13,538 nt of DNA from an uncultured Mailhella sp. (GTDB lineage Bacteria > Desulfobacterota > Desulfovibrionia > Desulfovibrionales > Desulfovibrionaceae): positions 1 through 13,538 of the forward strand of contig CALUWZ010000032.1 of the NCBI GenBank assembly GCA_944324625.1, given 5' to 3'. Positions within the stretch are counted from its first letter, which is position 1. Every line of letters begins with the position of its first letter. The notes beneath the pieces are model-generated. The model saw only the letters and a list, made by a program, of their open reading frames with translations. It did not search any database and was not told where the DNA came from. The translations under genes and the position numbers were made by a program. Positions 1 through 6,928 of this stretch are shown piece by piece.

Positions 1-897
1 GGCAAAAACAAACAAAAAGCTCGGCACGGCATAAATTGAAGTAATCAAAATCAGCACTTTTTTGCGGCTGTGCAAAACCATATCAGACAAAAATCCCACA
101 GAAAACTGAATGAAAATCAGGCATGCGCCTCCGATGGAAATAACGGAGGAAAGCTGCAGAAAACTGTAGGAAGAAGTTTTTTGCATATATTCCACGTACC
201 AAAGATTAATCATCATGTAAATGGAACCCGTTGCCACCATCTGCCACAGACAGAGCGGCCAGAAATTTTTGTTTTTCATGACAGTGACAAGACCAGCCAG
301 CATGCTTTTCAGGGTTGCCTTCTGTTTTTTCGGGGTCTGATAGGGAGAAACTTCGGGAATGCAGAAAATCCAGCAAAGAGTCAGACCGAGCACAATCACC
401 GCCATGGCAAAAACTGCACCTCTCCATGTCAGAACATGGGTGACAACCAAAAACGGCGTTGCCGCCAGCACGGGCCCGAGTTCACTGATGCCGCAGAGTA
501 TGCTGTTGGCCCGGGCAAAGGTCTGCGGAGTAAACCACAAACTCAGCATGGTTATGGAAATAACGGACAAAGACACGCCGACGCCGATAAAGAAACGGGA
601 TACGATTACCTGAGTCTGAGTCTGGGAAAAAGCAAAGCCAAGAGTGGCAATGCCTGCAATAAAGGTAAAAATAATCAAAATTTTGCGGGGTCCGTACGCA
701 TCTGCCAAAATTCCGGCAGGCAGCTGCATAAACCCGTAAGAAAACATGGTGGCGGCGCTGACATAACCGATATTCTGCGGCGTAAAGCCAAAATCAGCCG
801 ACATGTAATCCACAAGCACCGTAGGACAGCTTCTTGAAAGCAAACTCAGCAAATATCCGATTCCGCATAGAATAAGCACAAAATAACTTTTTTGCAT
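1..897 (-). CDS. MFS transporter, C-terminal end cut by window edge
   Basis: Reading the minus strand from an ATG at 897 gives 299 codons open to the window edge, with no stop. The product is very hydrophobic and begins MQKSYFVLILCGIGYLLSLL. It carries the major facilitator superfamily loop 2-3 signature at about residues 62-72 (GILADAYGPRK, with D66, G69 and R71), followed by runs of membrane segments and a charged central loop near residues 185-205. This fits the first nine or so helices of a twelve-helix inner-membrane transporter; the remaining part lies outside the window. The substrate cannot be told from sequence. The gene starts 30 bases after the hypC stop on the same strand, so the two are probably co-transcribed, although the upstream GGCGGTG is a weak ribosome binding site. 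The family call is firm; any finer call would be a guess. Confidence 0.9.
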   Translation of the reverse strand, partial: MQKSYFVLILCGIGYLLSLLSRSCPTVLVDYMSADFGFTPQNIGYVSAATMFSYGFMQLPAGILADAYGPRKILIIFTFIAGIATLGFAFSQTQTQVIVSRFFIGVGVSLSVISITMLSLWFTPQTFARANSILCGISELGPVLAATPFLVVTHVLTWRGAVFAMAVIVLGLTLCWIFCIPEVSPYQTPKKQKATLKSMLAGLVTVMKNKNFWPLCLWQMVATGSIYMMINLWYVEYMQKTSSYSFLQLSSVISIGGACLIFIQFSVGFLSDMVLHSRKKVLILITSIYAVPSFLFVFA

Positions 898-927
898 GAT
901 TTCACACCGCCGCAAGATCTCAATAAG

Positions 928-1173
928 CTAAAATTCCACAACCTGTCCGCTGTCTGCAACTTCTTTCAGCAGTGTCAAAGCCTCATCTGCCTCTTTTTCT
1001 TCCAGCACGCGAAGGGCAAAACCGGCATGCACAATCATATAATCACCGATTTTGGGCGGATTTTCCAAGAGCATGGTAGAAACCGTCAAAAACGTTTCTC
1101 CTTCGCCCACACGGACTTTTGCCATATCATCTTCCAAAACTTCCGTAACGCAAACGGGAACAGCCAAACACAT
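928..1173 (-). CDS. hypC: HypC/HybG/HupF-family hydrogenase maturation chaperone
   Basis: This 81-residue protein begins MCLAVPVCV, the hallmark N-terminus of HypC. Cys2 is exposed after removal of Met and, in the family, binds the HypD Fe(CN)2CO intermediate and the precursor of the [NiFe]-hydrogenase large subunit. The central PPKIGDYMIVHAGFAL block is also typical, and the length matches the family. The start is ATG 1173 rather than the in-frame GTG at 1179: the GAGG at 1181-1184 sits 7 bases from the ATG but only 1 base from the GTG, and Cys must be residue 2. No other hyp or hydrogenase gene is seen nearby, so this is an isolated hypC followed by an MFS transporter gene. It acts in the cytoplasm. 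A promoter with good spacing lies just upstream. Confidence 0.95.
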   Translation of the reverse strand: MCLAVPVCVTEVLEDDMAKVRVGEGETFLTVSTMLLENPPKIGDYMIVHAGFALRVLEEKEADEALTLLKEVADSGQVVEF

Positions 1174-1202
1174 AAGCACACCTCAATAATTCATTTGAAA
1201 AA

Positions 1203-1231
1203 AACATACTACACTTCCTTTTCCCTGACAA
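1203..1231 (-). promoter_or_regulatory. Putative sigma70 promoter for hypC-MFS
   Basis: On the minus strand TTGTCA (1231-1226) and TATGTT (1208-1203) are separated by exactly 17 bases. Transcription would begin near 1196, leaving a leader of about 20 bases before the hypC ATG that includes its GAGG site. Seen by eye only. Confidence 0.5.
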
Positions 1232-1263
1232 GCAAAAGCCTGATTTCGGACCTTTTATTTTTA

Positions 1264-1292
1264 TTGCCAAAAAGAAAAAAATAATCTATTAA
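1264..1292 (+). promoter_or_regulatory. Putative promoter for the mla operon
   Basis: TTGCCA (1264-1269) and TATTAA (1287-1292) are separated by 17 bases, in an A-rich stretch directly before mlaE. The start site would fall near 1299, giving a very short leader (about 12 bases), which makes this less certain than the hypC promoter it diverges from. Confidence 0.4.
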
Positions 1293-1310
1293 AACATAAG
1301 TGAGAAAATT

Positions 1311-2090
1311 ATGATACACAGTTTGTTCATCAATCCCTTTATAAAACTCATCGACAGCCTTGGGGCAACGGCACTTTTTCTTTTTGACGCGGTCATTGCC
1401 ACCAAAAATGTCCGACACCTGTTCAGCAAAATTTTCAATCAGGTTTTTGTCATCGGTGCCCAGTCCATTTTTGTCATTCTGCTTATAGGCCTTTTTACGG
1501 GTCTTGTACTCGGCCTGCAGGCCTTTTATGCCATGAGCATGTTTGAAGCCCAAGGCATGCTCGGTTCGCTGATTTCCCTTACCCTTATCAGGGAAATGGG
1601 CCCCGTGCTCACCGCCATTATGGTTGCCGCCCGTGCAGGAAGCGCCATGACTGCGGAAATAGGCGTCATGCGCATAAGCGATCAGGTTGACGCATTGGAA
1701 GTCATGGATATTCATCCCATAGGCTATATGGTCAGCCCAAGGCTTTGGGCAGCTCTCATTTCTTTTCCTCTTCTGACTGCGATTTTCAACATTATAGGAC
1801 TTATCGGAGGCTATCTGTCCGCCTGCGTTCTGCTTGGCCTCAATGCAGGACGCTACATGTCGGGCATTGAATCTTCCGTCATGCTCAGCGACGTGACGGG
1901 CTGTTTCTTAAAATCCCTTGTTTTTGCTGTTATCGTCATTTTAATATGCTGTTACCAAGGATATTTCGTACATACCAGAAGGGACTCAAAAGGGCCCGTT
2001 GCCGTAGGCAATGCCACAACGTCCGCCGTAGTGACAAGCTGCGTGCTTATTCTCATTGCCGACTATGTGCTGAGCTCATTTCTTTTATAG
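1311..2090 (+). CDS. mlaE: MlaE-family ABC transporter permease (phospholipid transport)
   Basis: The 259-residue product is a polytopic inner-membrane protein of the MlaE/YrbE/Ttg2B permease family. Family blocks include GLFTGLVLGLQAFYAM near residue 60, LTLIREMGPVLTAIMVAARAGSAMTAEIG near 90-118, and MRISDQVDALEVMDIHPIGYMVSPRL near 120-145, which contains the cytoplasmic coupling region that contacts the ATPase. It forms the membrane core of the MlaFED complex that moves phospholipids between the outer membrane and the inner membrane. It is the first gene of a run mlaE-mlaF-mlaD-mlaC-mlaA. The ribosome binding site before ATG 1311 is weak (AAGTGAG). The stop at 2088-2090 overlaps the AGGAAA used by mlaF. 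A short N-terminal amphipathic stretch precedes the first membrane segment, as usual for the family. Confidence 0.95.
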   Translation: MIHSLFINPFIKLIDSLGATALFLFDAVIATKNVRHLFSKIFNQVFVIGAQSIFVILLIGLFTGLVLGLQAFYAMSMFEAQGMLGSLISLTLIREMGPVLTAIMVAARAGSAMTAEIGVMRISDQVDALEVMDIHPIGYMVSPRLWAALISFPLLTAIFNIIGLIGGYLSACVLLGLNAGRYMSGIESSVMLSDVTGCFLKSLVFAVIVILICCYQGYFVHTRRDSKGPVAVGNATTSAVVTSCVLILIADYVLSSFLL

Positions 2091-2099
2091 GAAATTTTT

Positions 2100-2930
2100 A
2101 TGGATTCCTTACTGCAAAAAACATGGGACATACGCATTGAAAACCTGTCCGCAGGTTATAAAGACAAAACCATTATCAAAAGCATGAATGCCCATATTCC
2201 AGCCCGAAAAATCACGGCGGTACTGGGAGAATCGGGCTGCGGCAAAACAACGCTGCTGAAAGTTTTTCTGGGCCTTATCCCCGTTCAGAACGGAAAACTG
2301 TACATTGCGGACAAAGACATTGCCGCACTTTCCGAAAAATCCTTCCGCTTTATGCGCAGACGTTTCGGGGTATTGTTTCAGGACGGGGCGCTGCTCAGTT
2401 CTTTAAACCTGATCGACAATGTGGCTCTTCCTCTCAGGGAACACACCAAACTGCCGCAAAAAATCATCAATAAAGCCGTATTGGAAACGCTTGATCTTGT
2501 AGGACTTAAAGAAGCCGCTTACCGCTACCCCAGCGAACTTTCGGGCGGCATGCGCAAGCGTGCAGGCCTTGCCCGCGCCATTATCACGGAGCCGCCGCTT
2601 TTGTTCTATGACGAACCCACATCAGGCCTTGACCCCATTACTTCCATGAAAATGGACCAGCTTCTTTTGGACATGCAGTCTTATTACCAAAACATGACCA
2701 CTGTTTTAATCACCCATGACATGAACAGCGTCAAACGTGTGGCAGACCATATTTTATTGGTAAAAGACGGCATTGCCCATTTTAACGGCACCAAGGAAGA
2801 TTTCTTTTCCTCTTCCGACGCCTACATAAAAAACTTTTTGGAACAGCAGGAAAACCAAGAACAAAAACATACGCTTCCGGATAATCCGGAGGTCAGAAAA
2901 GCCCTTGATGAATGGCTTAAAAGTCAGTAA
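2100..2930 (+). CDS. mlaF: MlaF-family ABC transporter ATP-binding protein
   Basis: The 276-residue protein is a complete ABC ATPase. It has Walker A GESGCGKT (43-50), Q-loop Gln94, signature LSGGM (147-151), Walker B LLFYDE (167-172, with catalytic E172), D-loop SGLDP, and switch His206 in LITHD. The signature variant LSGGMRKRAGLARA is characteristic of the Mla/Ttg2 ATPases. It powers the MlaE permease from the cytoplasmic face. The C-terminal tail, from about residue 240, is rich in Glu, Gln and Lys and extends past the core; in E. coli the corresponding tail contributes to dimer contacts. Start ATG 2100 lies 6 bases after an AGGAAA that overlaps the mlaE stop, indicating tight co-translation. 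In E. coli a STAS-domain partner, MlaB, binds this subunit; no such gene is present here. Confidence 0.96.
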   Translation: MDSLLQKTWDIRIENLSAGYKDKTIIKSMNAHIPARKITAVLGESGCGKTTLLKVFLGLIPVQNGKLYIADKDIAALSEKSFRFMRRRFGVLFQDGALLSSLNLIDNVALPLREHTKLPQKIINKAVLETLDLVGLKEAAYRYPSELSGGMRKRAGLARAIITEPPLLFYDEPTSGLDPITSMKMDQLLLDMQSYYQNMTTVLITHDMNSVKRVADHILLVKDGIAHFNGTKEDFFSSSDAYIKNFLEQQENQEQKHTLPDNPEVRKALDEWLKSQ

Positions 2931-2948
2931 AAACTGCTTGAGGTACTT

Positions 2949-3389
2949 ATGATAAAAAAACAAAGCGCAGTGGGAATTTTTGTTTTAATCGGACTTGTCT
3001 GTGTCGGATATCTGACCATTAAACTCGGAAAAATGGAAGTGTTCGGCAGCAGCAGCTATACGGTTGAAGCGCAGTTTTCCTCTGTTTCAGGCCTGAGAAA
3101 CGGCGCAAACGTAGAAATTTCAGGCGTACAGGTCGGCCGTGTCAGTGCCATTGACCTTGACCCCGAAACCTTTCTTGCCAAAATCAGCATGAAAATCAAC
3201 AATAACATCGTGCTGAGCGACGATACCATGGCGTCAATAAAAACCAGCGGCCTTATCGGTGACAAATTTGTGGAACTGACCCCCGGCGGCAGTGACGAGC
3301 TTTTGGCTGACGGATCCGTTATTTCAGACACGGAACCGCCTGTGGATTTGATTGCCCTTATTTCCAAATACGTATTCGGGAGCATATAA
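2949..3389 (+). CDS. mlaD: MlaD-family MCE-domain lipid transport protein
   Basis: The 146-residue protein has one N-terminal membrane anchor (about residues 7-25) followed by a single MCE domain: YTVEAQFSSVSGLRNGANVEISGVQVGRVSAI and, further on, IKTSGLIGDKFVELTPGG. This is the periplasmic hexameric ring subunit of the MlaFED transporter, through which phospholipid passes to or from the soluble carrier MlaC. Length and domain order match E. coli-type MlaD, which is a short single-domain MCE protein rather than the long multi-domain PqiB/YebT type. The ATG at 2949 follows GAGG at 2940-2943. Its stop TAA (3387-3389) overlaps the start of mlaC by one base, so the two are probably translationally coupled. 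Confidence 0.95.
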   Translation: MIKKQSAVGIFVLIGLVCVGYLTIKLGKMEVFGSSSYTVEAQFSSVSGLRNGANVEISGVQVGRVSAIDLDPETFLAKISMKINNNIVLSDDTMASIKTSGLIGDKFVELTPGGSDELLADGSVISDTEPPVDLIALISKYVFGSI

Positions 3390-4006
3390 TGATTAAAAAT
3401 ATCCTTTCTTTTGTTCTGGCTTTAACTCTTGGAATCAGCACGGCTTTTGCCGATCCCGGCACCCCCAAGCAGCGGGTTGAAGACGGCAGTGCAAGAATTT
3501 TCAACCTGCTTTTGCAGGAAGAATTCCAAAATCCTGAAACAAAACCCCAAGTTCTGAAACAAATTGAAGCAGAACTTATGGGCTTTTTTGATTTTGAAGA
3601 ATTTTCTACCCGTACGGTAGGCCCGAAATGGCGCCAATTCACCCAAGATCAGAAAAAACGCTTTATTGAAGCCTTTACCGAACTTTTAAGAAACTCCTAC
3701 GTAAACACTCTCAACTCTTACAGCGGCGAAACCCTTGCCTATGTCGGCGAAGTCCGTTCCAAGGACGGAACCAAGGTTGAAGTGCATACCTTATTTAAAG
3801 GTCAGGAAAAAGATTATCCCGTTTCTTTCAGAATGCTTATCAAAAATGACCAATGGGTTGTTTATGACGTCATTATTGAAGGCATAAGCATGATAAAAAA
3901 CTACCGTGAACAATTCAAAGATTTTCTGGTCAAAGCCGACCCTGAAGAACTCATTTTACGCATAAAAGAAAAAGCCTCAGAAAAAAAAGAAACTGAAGCA
4001 AAATAA
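3389..4006 (+). CDS. mlaC: MlaC-family periplasmic phospholipid-binding protein
   Basis: The 205-residue protein opens with a cleavable signal peptide (MIKNILSFVLALTLGISTAFA, cleavage probably after Ala21), then a MlaC/Ttg2D domain. Recognisable blocks are LMGFFDFEEFSTRTVGPKW, FIEAFTELLRNSYVNTLNSY and WVVYDVIIEGISMIKNYREQF. The family forms a soluble periplasmic carrier that shuttles phospholipid between the MlaA complex at the outer membrane and MlaD at the inner membrane. The start overlaps the mlaD stop by one base, and GGGAG lies just upstream inside mlaD. The C-terminal tail, from about residue 185, is rich in Lys and Glu and likely flexible. Confidence 0.94.
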   Translation: MIKNILSFVLALTLGISTAFADPGTPKQRVEDGSARIFNLLLQEEFQNPETKPQVLKQIEAELMGFFDFEEFSTRTVGPKWRQFTQDQKKRFIEAFTELLRNSYVNTLNSYSGETLAYVGEVRSKDGTKVEVHTLFKGQEKDYPVSFRMLIKNDQWVVYDVIIEGISMIKNYREQFKDFLVKADPEELILRIKEKASEKKETEAK

Positions 4007-4032
4007 ACTGCTGAGCGGCAGGAGTTTTTTTT

Positions 4033-4887
4033 ATGAACAAAATCATTTTCGGACTGCTGATAGGATTTTGCCTTTTTTCAGGCTCAAATGTCGATAATGC
4101 CCGCGCACGGGAACTGACGGCTGAAAACGCTGAAGCAGTAAACCAAGCTTTGACCCAAAATTCAGCCGGCGGCAGCTATGCTGATGACGGATACTTTGAA
4201 GACGATTACTTCGAAGATGATTATTCTTTTGAAGAAAACAGCAGCAAAGACACGTTTCTGGTCTGGAATAAATTTTGGCACGGCGTCAACGATTATGCCC
4301 TGATCCGCATTGCAAAGCCCCTGCATCAAAATTACAGCAAAATTACCACAAAAGGCATACGCGGCGGCATTGAAAATTTCAGAAACAACCTGAAAACTCC
4401 GCACCGCATGCTTAATGCCGCTTTGCAGGGAGAATTTGCCCAAATGTTCATCGATCTCGGCAGATTCATTATCAATACAACCACAAGCCTCGGCTTTGCG
4501 GATGTGGCAGGCCGTGAAAAAACACTGTATCCGTATACGCCCGACAATCTGCGTTTCGGCTATACCTTGGCAGCATGGGGAATTCCCGAAGGCCCGTATT
4601 TTGTCATACCGTTTTACGGCCCCTCCACCGTGCGTGAAGCCATAGGCACAGGAGTTGACGCTTTCAGCAACGTACAGGATTATTTCTTGGAATGGTATAT
4701 ATACATGCCTGCTGAAACATACCTGCTCTTCAACAAAATCGATGAAATCTACATGCCGTACGAAACCCTTACCAAAAATGCAATTGACCCTTATATAGCA
4801 ATTAAAAATGCCTATTTGGAAAATCTTGCCTATAAAGCCCCCAAGGTTTCCAAACCCCAAAAAACACTTTCCCAAACAGCTCAATAA
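4033..4887 (+). CDS. mlaA: MlaA/VacJ-family outer-membrane lipid asymmetry protein
   Basis: The 284-residue protein has an N-terminal signal peptide, a low-complexity acidic linker (residues 49-68, YADDGYFEDDYFEDDYSFEE), and from about residue 75 a clear VacJ/MlaA domain, with WNKFWHGVNDYALIRIAKPL, IRGGIENFRNNLKTPHRMLN, DLGRFIINTTTSLGFADVA and YFVIPFYGPSTVREAIG. The family removes misplaced phospholipid from the outer leaflet of the outer membrane and passes it to MlaC. Unlike E. coli MlaA it shows no lipobox: Cys13 is preceded by I-G-F, and an ordinary signal peptidase I site (A23-R24-A25) fits better. It may therefore be a secreted rather than lipid-anchored form. Start ATG 4033 follows CAGGAG. 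It ends the mla block; the next gene begins 11 bases later. Confidence 0.93.
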   Translation: MNKIIFGLLIGFCLFSGSNVDNARARELTAENAEAVNQALTQNSAGGSYADDGYFEDDYFEDDYSFEENSSKDTFLVWNKFWHGVNDYALIRIAKPLHQNYSKITTKGIRGGIENFRNNLKTPHRMLNAALQGEFAQMFIDLGRFIINTTTSLGFADVAGREKTLYPYTPDNLRFGYTLAAWGIPEGPYFVIPFYGPSTVREAIGTGVDAFSNVQDYFLEWYIYMPAETYLLFNKIDEIYMPYETLTKNAIDPYIAIKNAYLENLAYKAPKVSKPQKTLSQTAQ

Positions 4888-4898
4888 CAGGAGCATAT

Positions 4899-5318
4899 AT
4901 GCAGTCCCAAAACAAGAAATTTCCCATTACTTGGGAGCAGGTTCACCGCGACGCACTGCGCCTTGCCCAAAAACTGCAGGATAAAAATTTTGATGCCCTT
5001 CTTGCCGTATGCAAAGGCGGACTTGTTCCAGCCTCCCTCATTGCACGGGCATTGGACATTCATTATATCGATACTGCCTGCTTTGACGGCGAAAATTCCG
5101 AACAGGCAATCAAACTGCCTGAACTTAGCGGAAAAAACCTGCTCATCGTCGATGATATCATCAATACGGGCAAAACAGCCGCCTATCTGAAACAAATCTA
5201 CCCCTCAGCGCACTATGCCAGCCTTTACGTCAAGGAAGAAGTCATGCACCTTGCGGACTCATACATTACAGCCGTAAACCAAGATACATGGTTTATTTTC
5301 CCATGGGAACATGAGTAA
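4899..5318 (+). CDS. gpt: Gpt-like purine (xanthine/guanine) phosphoribosyltransferase
   Basis: The 139-residue protein is a type I phosphoribosyltransferase. The PRPP-binding loop is LIVDDIINTGKT (about residues 82-93). The opening ITWEQVHRDALRLAQKL, the CKGGLVPASLIARALDIHYIDT block (residues 38-59) and the closing QDTWFIFPWE match xanthine-guanine phosphoribosyltransferase (Gpt, about 152 residues in E. coli), which converts guanine, xanthine or hypoxanthine plus PRPP to the nucleotide. Exact base preference cannot be read from sequence. ATG 4899 follows AGGAG with normal spacing. The gene sits between mlaA and a membrane protein gene, with no gap before the latter (stop at 5316-5318, next ATG at 5319). 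The link with lipid transport is probably operon convenience rather than shared function. Confidence 0.85.
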   Translation: MQSQNKKFPITWEQVHRDALRLAQKLQDKNFDALLAVCKGGLVPASLIARALDIHYIDTACFDGENSEQAIKLPELSGKNLLIVDDIINTGKTAAYLKQIYPSAHYASLYVKEEVMHLADSYITAVNQDTWFIFPWEHE

Positions 5319-6368
5319 ATGGCCCCTTTACTGCAATCCAGAATTTTGGCATGCATGGCAGTTTTCTGCTGGCTCATGCTTTTTTATTCCCAAGCCAATA
5401 TCATTATTGTGGCAAGTGCCATTGCCTTTTTAACCTATCCCGTATTCAAAAAACTGAGCCAAAAACTGAATATCTGGATAGCTGTGGGCATTTACTATGC
5501 CTGCCTTGCGCTCATCATCATTATCCCCGTTATTCTCATTACCGTCTTGGTCACCCCGCAGGCAGTAAACGGCTATAAAACCATTTTGCTGTGGATTGAC
5601 AACGGCCTGCAGCTGCCGCCGGAATGGCAGCATTATATTGACCTTGCCTATGAATGGCTCAGAGAAATCCCCGGGTTTCAAAGTTCCACTGCGGAAATGA
5701 GCGCTGCCATAAAACGGACCGTAACAACCTTTTTCCAAGTACTGCTGACAGGAAGTTTGAGCTTTGCGGGAAGCACAATTAATATTGTCATGCAAATCTT
5801 CCTCATTGTTTTTCTGTCAGGGCTGCTTGTGGTTTATGCCCCCACCTGCCGCAAGCTTGCCGTGCGTGTCAGCACATTGCCCGAAGAATGTGTAAACCGT
5901 TTCATCATTGCCCTGCAAAGCGCCGTGCGGTCCATTTTTCTGGGAATTTTCTTTGTTGCTTTTGTGCAGGGTGTTTTAACGGGCATCGGCTTTTTTATTT
6001 TCGGCGTAAAAGATGCCGCCTTCTGGGGACTGCTCGCCATTATCTGCGCTGTCATCCCCATTGTGGGAACGGCTCTGGTCTGGGTTCCCATTGCCCTGAC
6101 AGTATGGGTCGGCGGTTCCCTTTACAGCGCTTTGGGTATTGTGGCATGGGGCATGATTGTCGTTGCGGGTGCGGACAACTTTCTGCGTCCCTATTGCCTG
6201 CAGACAGGAATACGCACGTCCATCATAGTGCTGTTTTTCTCCATTATCTGCAGTATTATCGCCTTTGGCCCCATCGGTCTTATCCTTGGCCCCATTTTGG
6301 TTGCCCTCGGCATACAGGCAGTAGCGGAAAGTGATTATCTGCTCAAAAAATCAGCCGAGAAAGAATAA
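5319..6368 (+). CDS. AI-2E transporter family (UPF0118/PerM-like) membrane protein
   Basis: The 349-residue protein has about eight predicted membrane segments in the pattern of the AI-2E/UPF0118 family: two or three at the N-terminus, a soluble region near residues 90-140, then a C-terminal bundle. Family landmarks include GVKDAAFWGLLAIICAVIPIVGTALVWVP, ADNFLRPYCL and FGPIGLILGPILVALG close to the C-terminus. Members have been linked to autoinducer-2 export, sodium/proton antiport or peptide export, so no substrate should be assigned here. Translation begins at the base following the gpt stop codon; the GGGA before it lies inside gpt, suggesting coupling. It is the last gene of the plus-strand run that starts at mlaE. 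No hairpin terminator lies directly after its stop; the nearest strong one is at 6638-6665. Confidence 0.88.
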   Translation: MAPLLQSRILACMAVFCWLMLFYSQANIIIVASAIAFLTYPVFKKLSQKLNIWIAVGIYYACLALIIIIPVILITVLVTPQAVNGYKTILLWIDNGLQLPPEWQHYIDLAYEWLREIPGFQSSTAEMSAAIKRTVTTFFQVLLTGSLSFAGSTINIVMQIFLIVFLSGLLVVYAPTCRKLAVRVSTLPEECVNRFIIALQSAVRSIFLGIFFVAFVQGVLTGIGFFIFGVKDAAFWGLLAIICAVIPIVGTALVWVPIALTVWVGGSLYSALGIVAWGMIVVAGADNFLRPYCLQTGIRTSIIVLFFSIICSIIAFGPIGLILGPILVALGIQAVAESDYLLKKSAEKE

Positions 6369-6450
6369 AAAATCCTGCAAACTCAAGTATCTTTCCAATT
6401 AATTAAAAAAACTTTTTACATCAAGCAACTGTCTAAAGTATATGACAAAA

Positions 6451-6597
6451 CCATATCTCCCTTCTGCAAAGGACTTCCCCTCTGTTTCACGCTTTTTGGC
6501 AGAAAGCTGACGTTTCCGCCTCCCCCAAAAAGAGTGAAACGCAGTAAATCAAAATCTTTTCTCTTTTGCAGACAAATGATATCGCTTACGTTTTTTT
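6451..6597 (+). ncRNA. Candidate rod-shaped small RNA (6S-like architecture)
   Basis: Three nested helices fold this stretch into one long interrupted hairpin. The outer helix is 6453-6457 with 6578-6582 (5 pairs), followed by a 5x5 internal loop. The middle helix is 6463-6473 with 6562-6572 (11 pairs, one G-U). Next comes a large open bubble (10 bases on the 5' side, 21 on the 3' side). The inner helix is 6484-6497 with 6527-6540 (one mismatch), capped by 6498-6505 with 6513-6520. A run of seven T follows at 6591-6597. TTTACA at 6415-6420, with TATATG 18 bases downstream, could be a weak promoter. A closed rod with a central bubble is the layout of 6S RNA, but at about 145 bases this is short and no sequence signature was matched. 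The strand is inferred from the T run and promoter. It could instead be the structured 3' tail of the mla operon. Confidence 0.35.
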
Positions 6598-6637
6598 ATA
6601 AAAAATTCAAAAAGATACCTGCAAATATTTCATAACG

Positions 6638-6665
6638 GAAAAGGGGAGCAATTGCTCCCCTTTTC
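6638..6665. terminator. Strong bidirectional terminator
   Basis: A perfect 28-base inverted repeat with arms GAAAAGGGGAGCAA and TTGCTCCCCTTTTC. It has a GC-rich core, A's on the left and T's on the right, so it can stop transcription from both sides. It lies between the plus-strand mla/AI-2E region and the minus-strand rsfS-gpmI operon, which converge here. Together with the rod-shaped RNA candidate, it accounts for the main content of the gene-free gap 6369-6697; the rest of that gap is AT-rich and unremarkable. Confidence 0.9.
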
Positions 6666-6697
6666 TGCGCCTGCAGCACTTTTTATTATTATATGTA

Positions 6698-6928
6698 TTA
6701 AAGATAATCCAAATCAACGGCAGAATATCCGTTTCCCATCATCAGCTTGACATACTGCACGCCCCGTTCGTTCACAGGCAGAACGGGAAAAACATTGCGG
6801 CACTGCTCACACTTGACGGAACTCGGATTAAAAGGAGCAATAAGAGCATTTTTCTGACCGCAGTGCGGACATTCATACACAAAAATAAGCTCCATTCCGC
6901 AGGGTGCAACGGGTTTTACAGGTTTCAT
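6698..6928 (-). CDS. Small zinc-ribbon-like protein of unknown function
   Basis: The 76-residue protein carries two CxxC knuckles, CPHC (20-23) and CEQC (40-43), separated by 16 residues. This spacing suits a zinc ribbon; an extra Cys10 lies before it. The C-terminal part (about 44-76) is mixed and has no recognised domain. Its ATG (6928-6926) overlaps the gpmI stop in an ATGA arrangement, a strong sign of translational coupling, and it is the last gene of the rsfS-gpmI run before the terminator. That coupling argues that it is real despite its size. No function is assigned. A role as a small metal-binding or nucleic-acid-binding accessory protein is possible but nothing more specific is visible. 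Confidence 0.8.
   Translation of the reverse strand: MKPVKPVAPCGMELIFVYECPHCGQKNALIAPFNPSSVKCEQCRNVFPVLPVNERGVQYVKLMMGNGYSAVDLDYL

Noticed and set aside
70..837. Long plus-strand open frame (255 codons)
   Set aside because: It is antisense to the MFS transporter, rich in His, Gln and Asn with no recognisable domain, while the minus strand gives a clear membrane protein.
1209..1715. Minus-strand open frame over mlaE
   Set aside because: It is a shadow of mlaE, whose plus-strand product matches the permease family along its full length.
4162..4896. Minus-strand open frame of 244 codons over mlaA
   Set aside because: It is low-quality sequence antisense to a well-conserved VacJ domain, inside a continuous plus-strand operon.
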